DNA of 23,868 bases from Ruminococcus sp. Its GTDB lineage: Bacteria > Bacillota > Clostridia > Oscillospirales > Ruminococcaceae. Shown piece by piece: positions 1 through 7,886 of the stretch; within the stretch, counting starts at the first letter, position 1; each line of letters starts with the position of its first letter. The DNA is taken from positions 1 through 23,868 of the forward strand of contig JAAVHK010000044.1 of NCBI GenBank assembly GCA_014799765.1, in the 5' to 3' direction. Under the pieces are notes generated by a model that ran no database searches, was not told where the DNA came from, and saw nothing but the letters and a program-made list of their open reading frames with translations. The translations under genes were made by a program, and so were the position numbers.

Positions 1-856
1 AAGTCTTTGAATTCATATCAACGGTAAATACACTGCCACCGTTTTTACTGTAACCACAGGCGAAAATATTTCCGTCGGAATCTGTTGTGAAGTCGTTTAT
101 ATAGTGAATGTCATTACCGGTACTTATTTTTCCGTTGATACGTCCGTTTTCGTCGGCGATAAGGTATATATCTTCCTCACCGCTCATAGCCATAAGAATA
201 TTACCCTTGTTATCGGCGACTATGTTATTTATGTGTATACCTTCGTATATGGAATCGCTACTGTAATCATTTATATTTGAGAGTTCATTTTCCGCAAGTA
301 CCTGACCGTCCGGACTGAGTTTATATAGAATACATGAATATTCAGCAGCCTCGTACATAGCGTCGAAGTCGAAGTTTTCGTAATCAAAATTAGGGTCATC
401 ATAGTTAGGGAGTTTGAAATCGCCGTAATCTATGAGGGTAAGAAGTGCATATATAAAGCCGTCGGGAGATACAGTTGTTCTCAGATATGACTGTGAATTT
501 GTCGGTTTCGGGAAATCAAGGGATATTTCATTGAATCCGCTGAAATCCATATCTGTGAGGTATAATTTGTTTTCCTCTTTGCTTACACCCATTATAAGTA
601 CCTGTGAAGTGTCTTTGATATAGTACATACTGTCTATGTAGTCAGCCGGAATGTCAATATCTATATCGACGGAACTATATGAATTTTTTATTACTGTATT
701 GGCGGTCTGTGCGGTCTGTGTATCGCCGGACTTCACACCGGAATTTCCGTCTGAACTGTTCTCATTATTTGATTTGTCACCGCAGGAGTAGGCGGAAAAT
801 ACTATAGCTAATGTAAGCACACCGCTGACTGAACGTTTAATAATTGAATTTTTCAT
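1..856 (-). CDS. Lipoprotein with acidic, beta-propeller-like ectodomain (3' end cut by window edge)
   Basis: The reading frame is open from the ATG at 856 to the window edge, so about 285 N-terminal residues are visible. The N-terminus is a lipoprotein signal: basic MKNSIIKR, a hydrophobic stretch, then a Cys at about residue 25 in the context SAYSC, followed by a Ser/Asn/Gly-rich linker. The rest is acidic and shows recurring motifs such as SPDG, ADNKGNI, ADENGRI and DSDGNI, the kind of loops found in bladed beta-propellers. A Shine-Dalgarno AAAGG lies just upstream. It is the last visible gene of a minus-strand operon with two sugar-type ABC permeases. Inference: it may be the surface binding component of that transporter, perhaps a propeller fused to a solute-binding domain beyond the edge. 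No family assignment is certain. Confidence 0.8.
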   Translation of the reverse strand, partial: MKNSIIKRSVSGVLTLAIVFSAYSCGDKSNNENSSDGNSGVKSGDTQTAQTANTVIKNSYSSVDIDIDIPADYIDSMYYIKDTSQVLIMGVSKEENKLYLTDMDFSGFNEISLDFPKPTNSQSYLRTTVSPDGFIYALLTLIDYGDFKLPNYDDPNFDYENFDFDAMYEAAEYSCILYKLSPDGQVLAENELSNINDYSSDSIYEGIHINNIVADNKGNILMAMSGEEDIYLIADENGRINGKISTGNDIHYINDFTTDSDGNIFACGYSKNGGSVFTVDMNSKT

Positions 857-888
857 TATATATTGACCTTTCTATTTAAAATTTTTAT

Positions 889-2010
889 TTATACTTTCTC
901 TTGTTTTTTCAATATTTTTTCTCTGAAATTTTTTCTTTGTCTGCTGATAAATACCGATACCGCACGCATAACAACAGGTTTTTTTCTTTTCACGAACCTG
1001 ACAGCAAGTATCGCAAGCCATAACATAGTAAGAGCAGGTACTATAATTAATATTGTACGTGAAAAATATATAAATGTCAACTTAAATTCTACAATTCGTG
1101 AAGCATTTTCCCAGTACGGATAATTTATGTTGTTTTTTATTACGGCATAGTCTGCTATTTTTTTGAAAGCCTTTGAACGCACTGACGGTTTAAAACGTGT
1201 ACTGTTTTTTACTATGGAATATTTATCTGTATATTTTTCTTCAAACTGTTTCTTTACGGCATTGTATGCAAAATTTTCAACAGGATTCGGGAAAACAGTT
1301 TCATAACAGGTTATCTTACTGAATTTTTCTGAAATATCAGTTGAATTTCCGGTGTTTCCGGAAAGTTTAATAATATCCGCCATACCGTCATATGATACAT
1401 ATATCCGTGGAAGTTTGCCGATACAGTTTTTTTCCGGTTCAGATTCCGGATTTTCAATAACTCCGGATATATAGAATTTAACGCCGTCAATATAGAGGTA
1501 CATTCCGGCAACGTCGCATGAACCGTATAATTCCCATGCAAGATTCCTGTCAATAACTGCACCATCGTGCATTAAGTCGCCGTCACTGAAAAATGAACCA
1601 TTTACTAACCTGAAATTACGGAACATGAAGAAATCTCCGCCGACTGCGGTAAGAACAGCATCAGATTTTCCGGTTAGGTCGCCACGTATATTGTAAGTAC
1701 CTGCCGGTGTACTGTATGCTTCGGCATACGGAAGATTTTTCCCGTCAGTTTCAATTGATACGTTCTGCAATTCCTTGACGAGTTCCGCACGGACTGCATT
1801 TAATGAATCCGTCGAGAAGCCGGAATCTTCCGAAAGAAATACACTTGTCTGTGCGAAACTGTCCGGACTGCCGTTTTTCCAGATGTCAGCGGTATAGTTA
1901 TATTTCTGCGATACCGCCAGAGAATTTCCGGTTACTGAAAGTATAATTATCGCTGTTATTACGACAATATTCAGTACCGAAACAATTAGATATTTTATAT
2001 TGCGTTTCAC
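889..2010 (-). CDS. MacB-like periplasmic-core-domain membrane protein
   Basis: About 373 residues. One N-terminal membrane segment (roughly residues 5-28) is followed by a large extracellular domain and a second membrane segment near the C-terminus (ILIIVPALTMLWLAILAV) with a basic tail. The middle contains GGDFFMFRNFRLVNG, a later VIDRNLA and a FYISGVIENPE strand. This is the pattern of the MacB periplasmic core domain of FtsX/MacB-type ABC permeases. A normal MacB/FtsX protein has four membrane helices; only two are seen here and there is no ATPase domain. An in-frame GTG at 2019 is possible, but the GTG at 2010 has better spacing (9 bases) from AAAGGCGG, which overlaps the upstream stop, so I prefer 2010. 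It follows the MacA/HlyD-like adaptor and probably acts with it at the membrane. Confidence 0.82.
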   Translation of the reverse strand: MKRNIKYLIVSVLNIVVITAIIILSVTGNSLAVSQKYNYTADIWKNGSPDSFAQTSVFLSEDSGFSTDSLNAVRAELVKELQNVSIETDGKNLPYAEAYSTPAGTYNIRGDLTGKSDAVLTAVGGDFFMFRNFRLVNGSFFSDGDLMHDGAVIDRNLAWELYGSCDVAGMYLYIDGVKFYISGVIENPESEPEKNCIGKLPRIYVSYDGMADIIKLSGNTGNSTDISEKFSKITCYETVFPNPVENFAYNAVKKQFEEKYTDKYSIVKNSTRFKPSVRSKAFKKIADYAVIKNNINYPYWENASRIVEFKLTFIYFSRTILIIVPALTMLWLAILAVRFVKRKKPVVMRAVSVFISRQRKNFREKILKKQEKV

Positions 2011-2024
2011 CCGAAACACCGCCT

Positions 2025-3893
2025 TTAATTGTCTTTCATACGAACCTGGTCTTTTGGACTTACCGGTTTGCTTGCGGTAGTGATTATGTAATTTCCGGAA
2101 GTTATTCCGCCCTGTACGGCACTTGAAACTTCGTCGGAAGCAAGTACTTCAACATCTACCCTGTCGGCGAAATATCTGTTGCCGAGCGGTGAACTCTTTG
2201 AATTTACAACCAGTACGAAAGAACCTTTACTATCCTTATATACTGCACTCTTCGGTACTATGGTATCATATGTGCCACTTCCGCATGGTATGGATAAATC
2301 TATCATAGTACCAGTACTTACATCACCGGTCACGGAAAATTTAAGTATTCTGTTTTTTGAACCGGCTTTAGTATCGTTCTTGATGTCAGTGAGTATCGCT
2401 GTTATATCGCCGTTCCAGTTGTTTACAACGTCTGCTTCGATACCTTTTTTGATTTTCTTAGCTTTTTCGGCATCTACAGTGAGTTCTACAGTGTAACCTT
2501 CGTCGGCAATGTCGATTACCGCAAGTGGCATATCGGGTACGGTTTCTTCACCGACTTTTATATTTATCGCACTTACAATACCGTTATATTTTGATTTTAT
2601 TTCAGTTATTTCGCTTTCTGCTTTTAATTTTTCTATTTTTTCTTTCATTTTGTCTACTTCTTTTTTCTTTGCTTCGATTTCAAGCATATTTGTCTTGTTA
2701 GCTAAATCGTTTTCGCTTTTTGATTTGTTTAGTTCAGCTATAAGAGTTTCAAGAGCCTGTTGTTTCTGACGTATCTGTTCGTCGTAATCTTCTACTGACA
2801 TGGAATCACCACCGGTTGTCTGTGAGGATTCGTAATTAGTAATCTGTACATTAAGGTTATCAATTTCACTTTCGACACTGTAAAGCTGATTCATTAAATT
2901 GTTTCTTATACTGTACTTTGTATTGTTGTATTCATTGAGGGCATTATTACGGACTTCTTCTTTATATTCCATATCTGCTTTAAGTTCTTCAATGTCGTAA
3001 TCGTATGAAGCGTTATACTGAGCAGGTTCGGAAAAACTTCCGTTATTATCAGTTTCTTCATTTTCAGAAACTCTTGCATTGTCGGATATATCGTTGTCAT
3101 TATTATTTTCATTGTTTTCGGGATTTTCATTATTTTCTGTAATTTCGTCTGTCGGTAAATCTGACGGCATACCGGTAAGCATAGCTGTATAAAGCTGATA
3201 TGCGGAATTATAATCCGATTCTGCTGTAGTATATTCGTTGTAAAGAAATACAAGGTTACCGGTATATTCAACCGCCGCACCGGAATATGAATCTGAATCT
3301 ATTGCGATTATCGTAGACTGTAATTTATCAAGAATTTTTGTTTTTCTTGCAAGTTCGTTTTTGTTGGTATTGTAGTTGTAAAGTGCCTGCTGAGAAGTTC
3401 CGGAATTTGCAGCGGCATTGTTACGTTTTGCGATAGCGGTGTTGAGGTCATCACGGGCATTACTGATTGCCTGATTTTCAGCGGAATAGTCTTCCGGTGC
3501 TACAAGTAAGGCTTTCTGATATTCAAGTTCAAGGGTATTCAATGCGGTTTCAGCTTCTTCAAGTTCTTTGCTTTCTTCCGTACCTATCGTGAAAAGAACG
3601 TCATCTTTCTTTACTTCCTGACCGGTTTTAATCATAATGGTATCAATGATTTTGTTTCCGTCAATTTTCACGTCGTATGACTGATTGGATTCTACAAGAC
3701 CGCTACCCCGTATACGTTCAGTAAGTTTTCCGGAAGTTGCCGTTTCTGTAGTTATTTCCGCAAGAGATTTATTCATTATCGTATTTGAACAGAAAGTAAG
3801 TATAAGCATTATTATAAGAAAAACTATAAGGACATTCTTTATTATTTCCCGTTTTCTGTTGGGGGTGTAGATTTCTGTATTTTTTTCACTCAT
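2025..3893 (-). CDS. HlyD/MacA-type efflux adaptor (membrane fusion protein)
   Basis: 622 residues, long for this family. One membrane anchor lies at about 19-38. It is followed by half of a lipoyl/barrel-sandwich domain (about 70-105, ending KTGQEVKKDDVLFTIG), a long helical hairpin (about 106-430) and the second lipoyl half (about 432-462, YNGIVSAINIKVGEETVPDMPL). The C-terminal beta-barrel has the VPKSAVYKD signature typical of membrane-fusion proteins. Between about 244 and 290 the hairpin is interrupted by an Asn/Glu/Asp-rich low-complexity segment. Shine-Dalgarno AAAGGAG precedes the ATG. Such adaptors link an inner-membrane transporter to extracellular or cell-wall partners. Here the gene follows two sugar-importer permeases and precedes a MacB-like protein, and no ABC ATPase is visible in the window. 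Confidence 0.9.
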   Translation of the reverse strand: MSEKNTEIYTPNRKREIIKNVLIVFLIIMLILTFCSNTIMNKSLAEITTETATSGKLTERIRGSGLVESNQSYDVKIDGNKIIDTIMIKTGQEVKKDDVLFTIGTEESKELEEAETALNTLELEYQKALLVAPEDYSAENQAISNARDDLNTAIAKRNNAAANSGTSQQALYNYNTNKNELARKTKILDKLQSTIIAIDSDSYSGAAVEYTGNLVFLYNEYTTAESDYNSAYQLYTAMLTGMPSDLPTDEITENNENPENNENNNDNDISDNARVSENEETDNNGSFSEPAQYNASYDYDIEELKADMEYKEEVRNNALNEYNNTKYSIRNNLMNQLYSVESEIDNLNVQITNYESSQTTGGDSMSVEDYDEQIRQKQQALETLIAELNKSKSENDLANKTNMLEIEAKKKEVDKMKEKIEKLKAESEITEIKSKYNGIVSAINIKVGEETVPDMPLAVIDIADEGYTVELTVDAEKAKKIKKGIEADVVNNWNGDITAILTDIKNDTKAGSKNRILKFSVTGDVSTGTMIDLSIPCGSGTYDTIVPKSAVYKDSKGSFVLVVNSKSSPLGNRYFADRVDVEVLASDEVSSAVQGGITSGNYIITTASKPVSPKDQVRMKDN

Positions 3894-3912
3894 TTTGTAA
3901 TCTCCTTTTATA

Positions 3913-4815
3913 TTAACCTTTTATTCCTCCTGCGGTGATACCCTCTACAAGATAGTCTTCACCGTAAAGGAACATAAGTATAGTCGGTATCATATAGACT
4001 GTTCCTACTGCAAACGCAAGCCCTATATCTCCGGAATTTATCTGTGAAAGAAATACGGACAGCGGGTGTAATGCCGATACTGCATCAGGGTCAGTAATAA
4101 GTATAATAGGCTGTTCAACCATATTCCAGTAATCTATAAATACAAGCATACCTATTGAAATCAATGCACTTTTGCACATAGGAACATATATCTGTGTCAT
4201 AATCTGCCATTCGTTCGCACCGTCGAGTTTTGCCGCCTCGACGTATGATACAGGTATTCTCCGCATTACTTTTGTGAGAAGAAACACACTGAACGGTGAG
4301 AATATACCTGGTAATATTATAGCCCACCTTGTATCAAGTATATCGAAACTTTTCGCAACAAGATAATTCGGTACAAGCGTTACCTGATACGGCATAAGCA
4401 TAAGTATTATATATGCAAAAAATATAAGATTCTTTACTTTGTTGTTGTAACGTGAAAAGCCATAAGATGTCAGGACGGCTACGCCAAGTTGAAACAGTGT
4501 TATCGGTACTGTAAGTATTACAGAATTCCAGAATTTGAAAAGGTATTCCGGATTCTTGAAAAGTACGCTCTTGTACTGTGAAAGTGTAGCCTTGTCGGGA
4601 ATGAATTTCAGATTTACATTTTCAGAAATGAATACTTTTTTTCCCTCGCCTGACATATTACCCATCATTGCACCGTAATTAGCTGAAATTTCATTGGCTG
4701 TCATGAAAGAGTTTGCAAGAGTAAGGACGGTAGGCAATATGAACATCACGGCAACAAGCCCGACGAATACTGCAATCATGATATTGAAAATACGTTTTTT
4801 TCTATTTGAAATCAT
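3913..4815 (-). CDS. Carbohydrate ABC transporter permease, MalG/UgpE type
   Basis: 300 residues with about six membrane helices. An EAA loop near residue 208 (EAAKLDGANEWQIMTQIYVP) is the cytoplasmic contact with the ATPase in binding-protein-dependent sugar importers. The N-terminus is basic and followed by a long first helix, then an extracellular loop, as in MalG/UgpE (CUT1) permeases. Its ATG overlaps the stop of the upstream permease by one base (TAATG), so the two are translationally coupled and form the heterodimeric channel. The substrate cannot be read from the sequence, and no dedicated ATPase is present, so a shared MsmK/MalK-like ATPase elsewhere is likely. Confidence 0.93.
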   Translation of the reverse strand: MISNRKKRIFNIMIAVFVGLVAVMFILPTVLTLANSFMTANEISANYGAMMGNMSGEGKKVFISENVNLKFIPDKATLSQYKSVLFKNPEYLFKFWNSVILTVPITLFQLGVAVLTSYGFSRYNNKVKNLIFFAYIILMLMPYQVTLVPNYLVAKSFDILDTRWAIILPGIFSPFSVFLLTKVMRRIPVSYVEAAKLDGANEWQIMTQIYVPMCKSALISIGMLVFIDYWNMVEQPIILITDPDAVSALHPLSVFLSQINSGDIGLAFAVGTVYMIPTILMFLYGEDYLVEGITAGGIKG

Positions 4816-5708
4816 TAATTTTCAACGTCCTTTCCGAAAAAGTGTTCAGTAATAAGCAGTACCGCAATTACGACTATCATTACAAGCGAAAACAGTACCG
4901 CAGATGTGGAAAGTTTCTGATAGTTGAATTTTTCAAACGTGTTGTTCATGAAGTGCTGTAACATATATAGCCTGTCAATCGGATAATTTCCGACTAAAAG
5001 ATATATTTCACGGAAAATTTTAAACGAACTTATCAGCGAAAGTATAAGTACAAATAATATGGTCGGTGAAAGATACCGTAATTTTATGTGAAAAAACTGA
5101 TACGCTTTACTTGCACCCTCAAGTTCGGCTACTTCGAGAATATCTTTCGGTATACCGCCTATTGCCGACATGAAAAGAATCATATTATAACCTATATTCT
5201 TCCACAGGAACATCAGTATTATGACATAGAAGCCGTATTTTGAACTTAACCAGTCTACAGGATTACCGCCGAATTTTTCGATTATCTGATTGACAGTACC
5301 ATGATTATGAAACATTACCTGCCATACGAGTACAACAGATGCCGTCGGGGTCATAAGCGGACTCAGAAAGAAAGTCCGGAATATGCTTTTACAAGGTATG
5401 TTTCTTTCGAGAAGTACCGCAAGCCATAGCGGAATTATTACCGCAAGGGGTATGGCAATTACCGAAAACAATGCGGTATTTGTTGAGGCTTTCCGGAATG
5501 CTGTATTCTGGATAATAGCCTTGTAATTTTCCAGTCCTACAAAATCGCTCTGTGCCGGTACGGAATTATTCACGAAAGAATAATAGATTACTATTGCAAA
5601 CGGTATCAGAAAGAATATAAGTACGCCTGCCAGACTGGGTATTATACATATATTACTGAAAATTTTTTCACCTCGTCTTCCGCATTGATTTCCTGATTTT
5701 TTTTTCAT
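4815..5708 (-). CDS. Carbohydrate ABC transporter permease, MalF/UgpA type
   Basis: 297 residues and about six membrane helices. The EAA loop reads EVAELEGASKAYQFFHIKLR. The N-terminus is basic, and a FLSPLMTPTASVVLVWQ stretch is typical of the UgpA/LacF-like half of CUT1 sugar importers. Shine-Dalgarno AAAGG lies about 9 bases before the ATG, whose second to fourth codons are an A9 run. It is the first gene of the minus-strand operon, preceded by a leader of about 200 bases. The solute-binding protein is not upstream, unlike in many sugar operons; the terminal lipoprotein gene of the operon may fill that role (inference). Confidence 0.93.
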   Translation of the reverse strand: MKKKSGNQCGRRGEKIFSNICIIPSLAGVLIFFLIPFAIVIYYSFVNNSVPAQSDFVGLENYKAIIQNTAFRKASTNTALFSVIAIPLAVIIPLWLAVLLERNIPCKSIFRTFFLSPLMTPTASVVLVWQVMFHNHGTVNQIIEKFGGNPVDWLSSKYGFYVIILMFLWKNIGYNMILFMSAIGGIPKDILEVAELEGASKAYQFFHIKLRYLSPTILFVLILSLISSFKIFREIYLLVGNYPIDRLYMLQHFMNNTFEKFNYQKLSTSAVLFSLVMIVVIAVLLITEHFFGKDVEN

Positions 5709-5921
5709 ATTTTATCACAACCTTTGAAAAAAATATATATTTTTCCTTTTTATATAACATCATAACGCCCTGCAAAGTGACATTACAATGAAATATTTTT
5801 TTATTTTTACAATTTTATTCCCTCCCTGATTATTACTTCATATATAAGTGACTTTAAAGGACAAAAAAGTTTACGGAAAAATATATTTTTTTATTTTAAC
5901 TTAATGTTTTTTCACAAATAC

Positions 5922-5950
5922 ATTATATTATAATTTTCTTTATAATGCAA
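5922..5950 (-). promoter_or_regulatory. Candidate sigma-A promoter of the transporter operon
   Basis: Minus strand: TTGCAT at 5950-5945, a 17-base spacer, and TATAAT at 5927-5922. This would start transcription near 5915 and give a leader of about 200 bases before the permease ATG at 5708. The surrounding AT-richness makes chance -10 matches likely, so confidence is moderate. Confidence 0.45.
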
Positions 5951-6085
5951 GTGGAAAACCTAATAAATTACTTAAATTATATTTTACTACTCTTTTGTGA
6001 CGTCTGAATGACTTTAATATTACAAAAATGTTACATTTTGATATGATTAATAACTACAGAAAAAAACACTATCCGACATTTTTCG

Positions 6086-6153
6086 ATACTTATAGTATAT
6101 ATCATAACAAAATAACAGTCAATAGTCTGTTTAAAATAAAATGACTATATACT
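6086..6153. promoter_or_regulatory. Inverted repeats before the XRE gene, possible operators
   Basis: Three symmetric elements are visible. ATACT-TAT-AGTAT lies at 6086-6098. AGTATATA at 6094-6101 is matched in inverse by TATATACT at 6146-6153. ATAGTC at 6122-6127 is matched by GACTAT at 6143-6148. The right arm of each long-range pair overlaps the likely -10 TATACT (6148-6153) of the XRE gene, which would suit autorepression. AT-rich repeats of this length can arise by chance. Confidence 0.35.
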
Positions 6154-6181
6154 TTAATTAAAAAAAAGGAGGTTTTATTTA

Positions 6182-6514
6182 ATGAGTAAAATATCTATCG
6201 AGACCGGCAGACGCATAAGGAGTTACCGGACTAATCAGCATATGAGTCAGGAGGCACTCGCCGAAAAATGTGGTCTGCACCCGACGTACATCGGACAGCT
6301 TGAAAGAGGTGAAAAAAATGCTACTCTTGAAAGTATCGGGAAAATAGCGGACGGACTTTCCGTATCACTGAGCAGGCTTCTTGAAAATATTGATTCCGAT
6401 AACGACGGCGAAAATATACCGTTGGAAGCGTACAGAATTTTACAGGAGCGTTCCGAAACTGACCAGAAAAAACTTTTTCAGATTCTGAAACTGTCTGCCG
6501 ATTTGTTGAAGTAG
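6182..6514 (+). CDS. XRE-family transcriptional regulator
   Basis: 110 residues with one Cro/C1-type helix-turn-helix over about residues 7-66: the SQEALAEKCGL turn, a recognition helix around HPTYIGQLERGEKN, and a fifth helix LESIGKIADGLSVSLSRLL. This is the most conserved pattern of the XRE family. A short C-terminal helical tail (SETDQKKLFQILKLSADLLK) may dimerise. The Shine-Dalgarno AAAGGAGG is strong. It lies divergent from the sugar-transporter operon, and the shared region carries inverted repeats, so it may control itself and the operon (inference). A chromosomal housekeeping regulator is as likely as a phage remnant; no other phage genes are present. Confidence 0.93.
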   Translation: MSKISIETGRRIRSYRTNQHMSQEALAEKCGLHPTYIGQLERGEKNATLESIGKIADGLSVSLSRLLENIDSDNDGENIPLEAYRILQERSETDQKKLFQILKLSADLLK

Positions 6515-6577
6515 TCGGATATTTAATTTTTGTTTGCAGAAAATTTTGTATAAAATGACGTTTTTTACGTTTTGCTA

Positions 6578-6606
6578 TTGACTTTTTCCGCATTATGTGA
6601 TAAAAT
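6578..6606 (+). promoter_or_regulatory. Promoter of the tRNA operon
   Basis: TTGACT (6578-6583), a 17-base spacer, and TAAAAT (6601-6606) preceded by TGA, an extended -10. The start would fall near 6613, about 20 bases before tRNA-Gly. Confidence 0.75.
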
Positions 6607-6633
6607 AATTTCTGTTGAAACACAGACACCGAT

Positions 6634-6707
<74 letters not shown>

Positions 6708-6715
6708 TTTTTTAT

Positions 6716-6792
6716 GCGCCTTTAACTCAGCTGGATAGAGTAACTGCCTTCTAAGCAGTAAGCCGCTGGTTCGAATCCAGCAAGGCGCGCCA
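6716..6792 (+). tRNA. tRNA-Arg(TCT)
   Basis: Acceptor GCGCCTT (6716-6722) pairs with AAGGCGC (6782-6788), then discriminator G and encoded CCA (6790-6792). The anticodon stem ACTGC/GCAGT encloses CTTCTAA, giving anticodon TCT, which reads AGA/AGG codons. Eight bases separate it from tRNA-Gly. Confidence 0.96.
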
Positions 6793-6803
6793 CTTATATT
6801 TAT

Positions 6804-6878
6804 GGTGGGTGTAGCTTAGCTGGTTAAAGCGTCGGATTGTGGTCCCGAAGAGCGTGGGTTCGAATCCCATCTCCCACC
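6804..6878 (+). tRNA. tRNA-His(GTG)
   Basis: The loop TTGTGGT gives anticodon GTG. A G at -1 (6804) and discriminator C (6878) are the identity elements of tRNA-His, and no CCA is encoded. The acceptor GTGGGTG/CTCCCAC has a U6:U67 mismatch, and the anticodon stem TCGGA/CCCGA ends with A31:C39 at the loop. The T arm is GTGGG-TTCGAAT-CCCAT with a G:U pair. Despite the mismatches, the fold and the cluster position make a functional gene likely. Confidence 0.92.
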
Positions 6879-6889
6879 CTGATATAATC

Positions 6890-6921
6890 AACTCCCTGAT
6901 TTATGAATCAGGGAGTTTTTT
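6890..6921 (+). terminator. Intrinsic terminator of the tRNA operon
   Basis: A 12-base-pair stem (6890-6901 with 6906-6917) with a 4-base loop, then a T-rich tract interrupted by one G. The minus side has no T-run, so it mainly ends the tRNA transcript, although the convergent gene stops only 4 bases further on. Confidence 0.9.
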
Positions 6922-6924
6922 GTT

Positions 6925-7820
6925 TTATTTATTATTTATAATATTTCTGATATTATTATATATGTATCTTTGCATATTTTCAGAATAAAAATTAGTCCGA
7001 TATGTTCTTCCGTCCATACTGATTTTTTCTTCTGATACTATGCCCATTTCTTTACCTTTTTGTGTTGGTACTCTGTTTCCGGAATCATTTTTTGTAAGTA
7101 TATCCATTTCAAGAAGCCAGTTTGTAATATTTACAGGTTGTATTTTTTTGTGTCATTTTCTGTTATGAATTTGTTGAGTTCATTTACAATGTCGCTTACC
7201 GTAACTTTATTGAAAGTTTTTAACTGTGAAAGTTGTTCGTCTTTTATAAAAAACGCATTTTTTGATTGTAATTTAGTTTTAGTTTGTTTGTAATTATAAT
7301 GAAAATCAATTATATTGTCTATATTATCATATATATATTTTTGTGCATCGAATGAATAGTAATTTATGATATTAACTTTACTATATGAAACTTGTATTAA
7401 CTGTGAAGTTATACCCATATCATTTCCGGCTTGTGTCGGTACTCTTTGTCCGGAGTTATTTATTTCAAGAATACCAACGGAAATAAGCCAGTCTGTAATC
7501 CATGTAGTTGTTATTTTTGAAGTATTATTGGTTGCCGTTACTCTGTTTAATTCGTCGGCAATATCGCTTATTCGTGCGTTACTTTTTGAAGTAAGTTCAT
7601 AAGTCTGGTCTTTAGTTATGAAGAAACGGTTTCCGTTTCGTAATTGTCTGACTGAATTTTCATTTATGATTTCTTCAATAAGCTGAGAAATATATTTAAG
7701 ACATTCGGTTATATGTTTGTTCATGAGATTCTGTTTATCATTCATATCAGATACGGAAATGTCTTCCTCTATTTTAGTCAGATATTCCTTTAGCTGACTG
7801 AGTTTTTCAGTTTTGTCCAT
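6925..7820 (-). CDS. Two-repeat protein of unknown function, split by a -1 frameshift
   Basis: Read in one frame from the ATG at 7820 (Shine-Dalgarno AAGGAG), the protein stops at 7131 after 229 residues. A -1 shift at the A7 run (7149-7143) continues in frame to 6925 and gives 298 residues. The rejoined protein has a helical N-terminus (1-60) and two ~107-residue repeats (about 65-171 and 189-297). Both repeats run: FFI.KD, a helix ISDIADELN or VSDIVNELN, ITDWL or ITNWL, GIL or DIL, NDSG or NNSG, RVPTQ.G..MGI, and ending in Q.YIYDNI or Q.YIYNNI. The match across the junction (TKKIQPVNITNWL against SKITTTWITDWL) shows the two frames were one gene. The pattern suggests winged-helix-like modules, but I do not recognise the family. 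A second, separate start for the downstream part is not supported. Confidence 0.75.
7143..7149 (-). other. In-frame A_AAA_AAA slippery heptamer (A7)
   Basis: Zero-frame codons on the minus strand are ACA AAA AAA TAC, so the heptamer has the exact X_XXY_YYZ phasing used for -1 ribosomal slippage. After a one-base slip the reading continues ATA CAA CCT into the second half of repeat 2. Without slippage the ribosome stops four codons later. One missing A in the assembly would look the same. Confidence 0.6.
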
Positions 7821-7850
7821 AGTATTCCGCTCCTTATGTAATATATTAAA

Positions 7851-7879
7851 ATTATATCATGACCGAAAATTTCTGTCAA
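7851..7879 (-). promoter_or_regulatory. Consensus promoter of the two-repeat gene
   Basis: Minus strand: TTGACA (7879-7874), 17-base spacer, TATAAT (7856-7851) preceded by TGA (extended -10). Both hexamers match consensus. The leader to the ATG at 7820 is about 25 bases. Confidence 0.85.
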
Positions 7880-7886
7880 TAAAAAC

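Larger units (their letters stand above)
5709..6181. other. AT-rich divergent intergenic region
   Basis: It separates the minus-strand transporter operon from the plus-strand XRE gene. I see no ORF with a plausible start site here. It holds a minus-strand promoter candidate (5922-5950), a leader of about 200 bases for the operon including an orphan GGGAGG-like Shine-Dalgarno near 5819-5826 (minus) with no ORF behind it, and inverted repeats in front of the XRE gene (6086-6153). No catabolite-repression cre-like site was found by eye. Confidence 0.6.

Noticed and set aside
863..1123. Plus-strand ORF of 86 codons in the MacB-like gene
   Set aside because: It is antisense to a well-supported gene with membrane segments and domain motifs; it is a shadow.
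5819..5826. GGGAGG on the minus strand as the ribosome site of a leader peptide
   Set aside because: The only following start-like codon is TTG directly followed by TAA; no ORF follows.
6551..6575. Possible terminator of the XRE gene around ACGT repeats
   Set aside because: The stem is short and bulged, and the T-runs fit general AT-richness.
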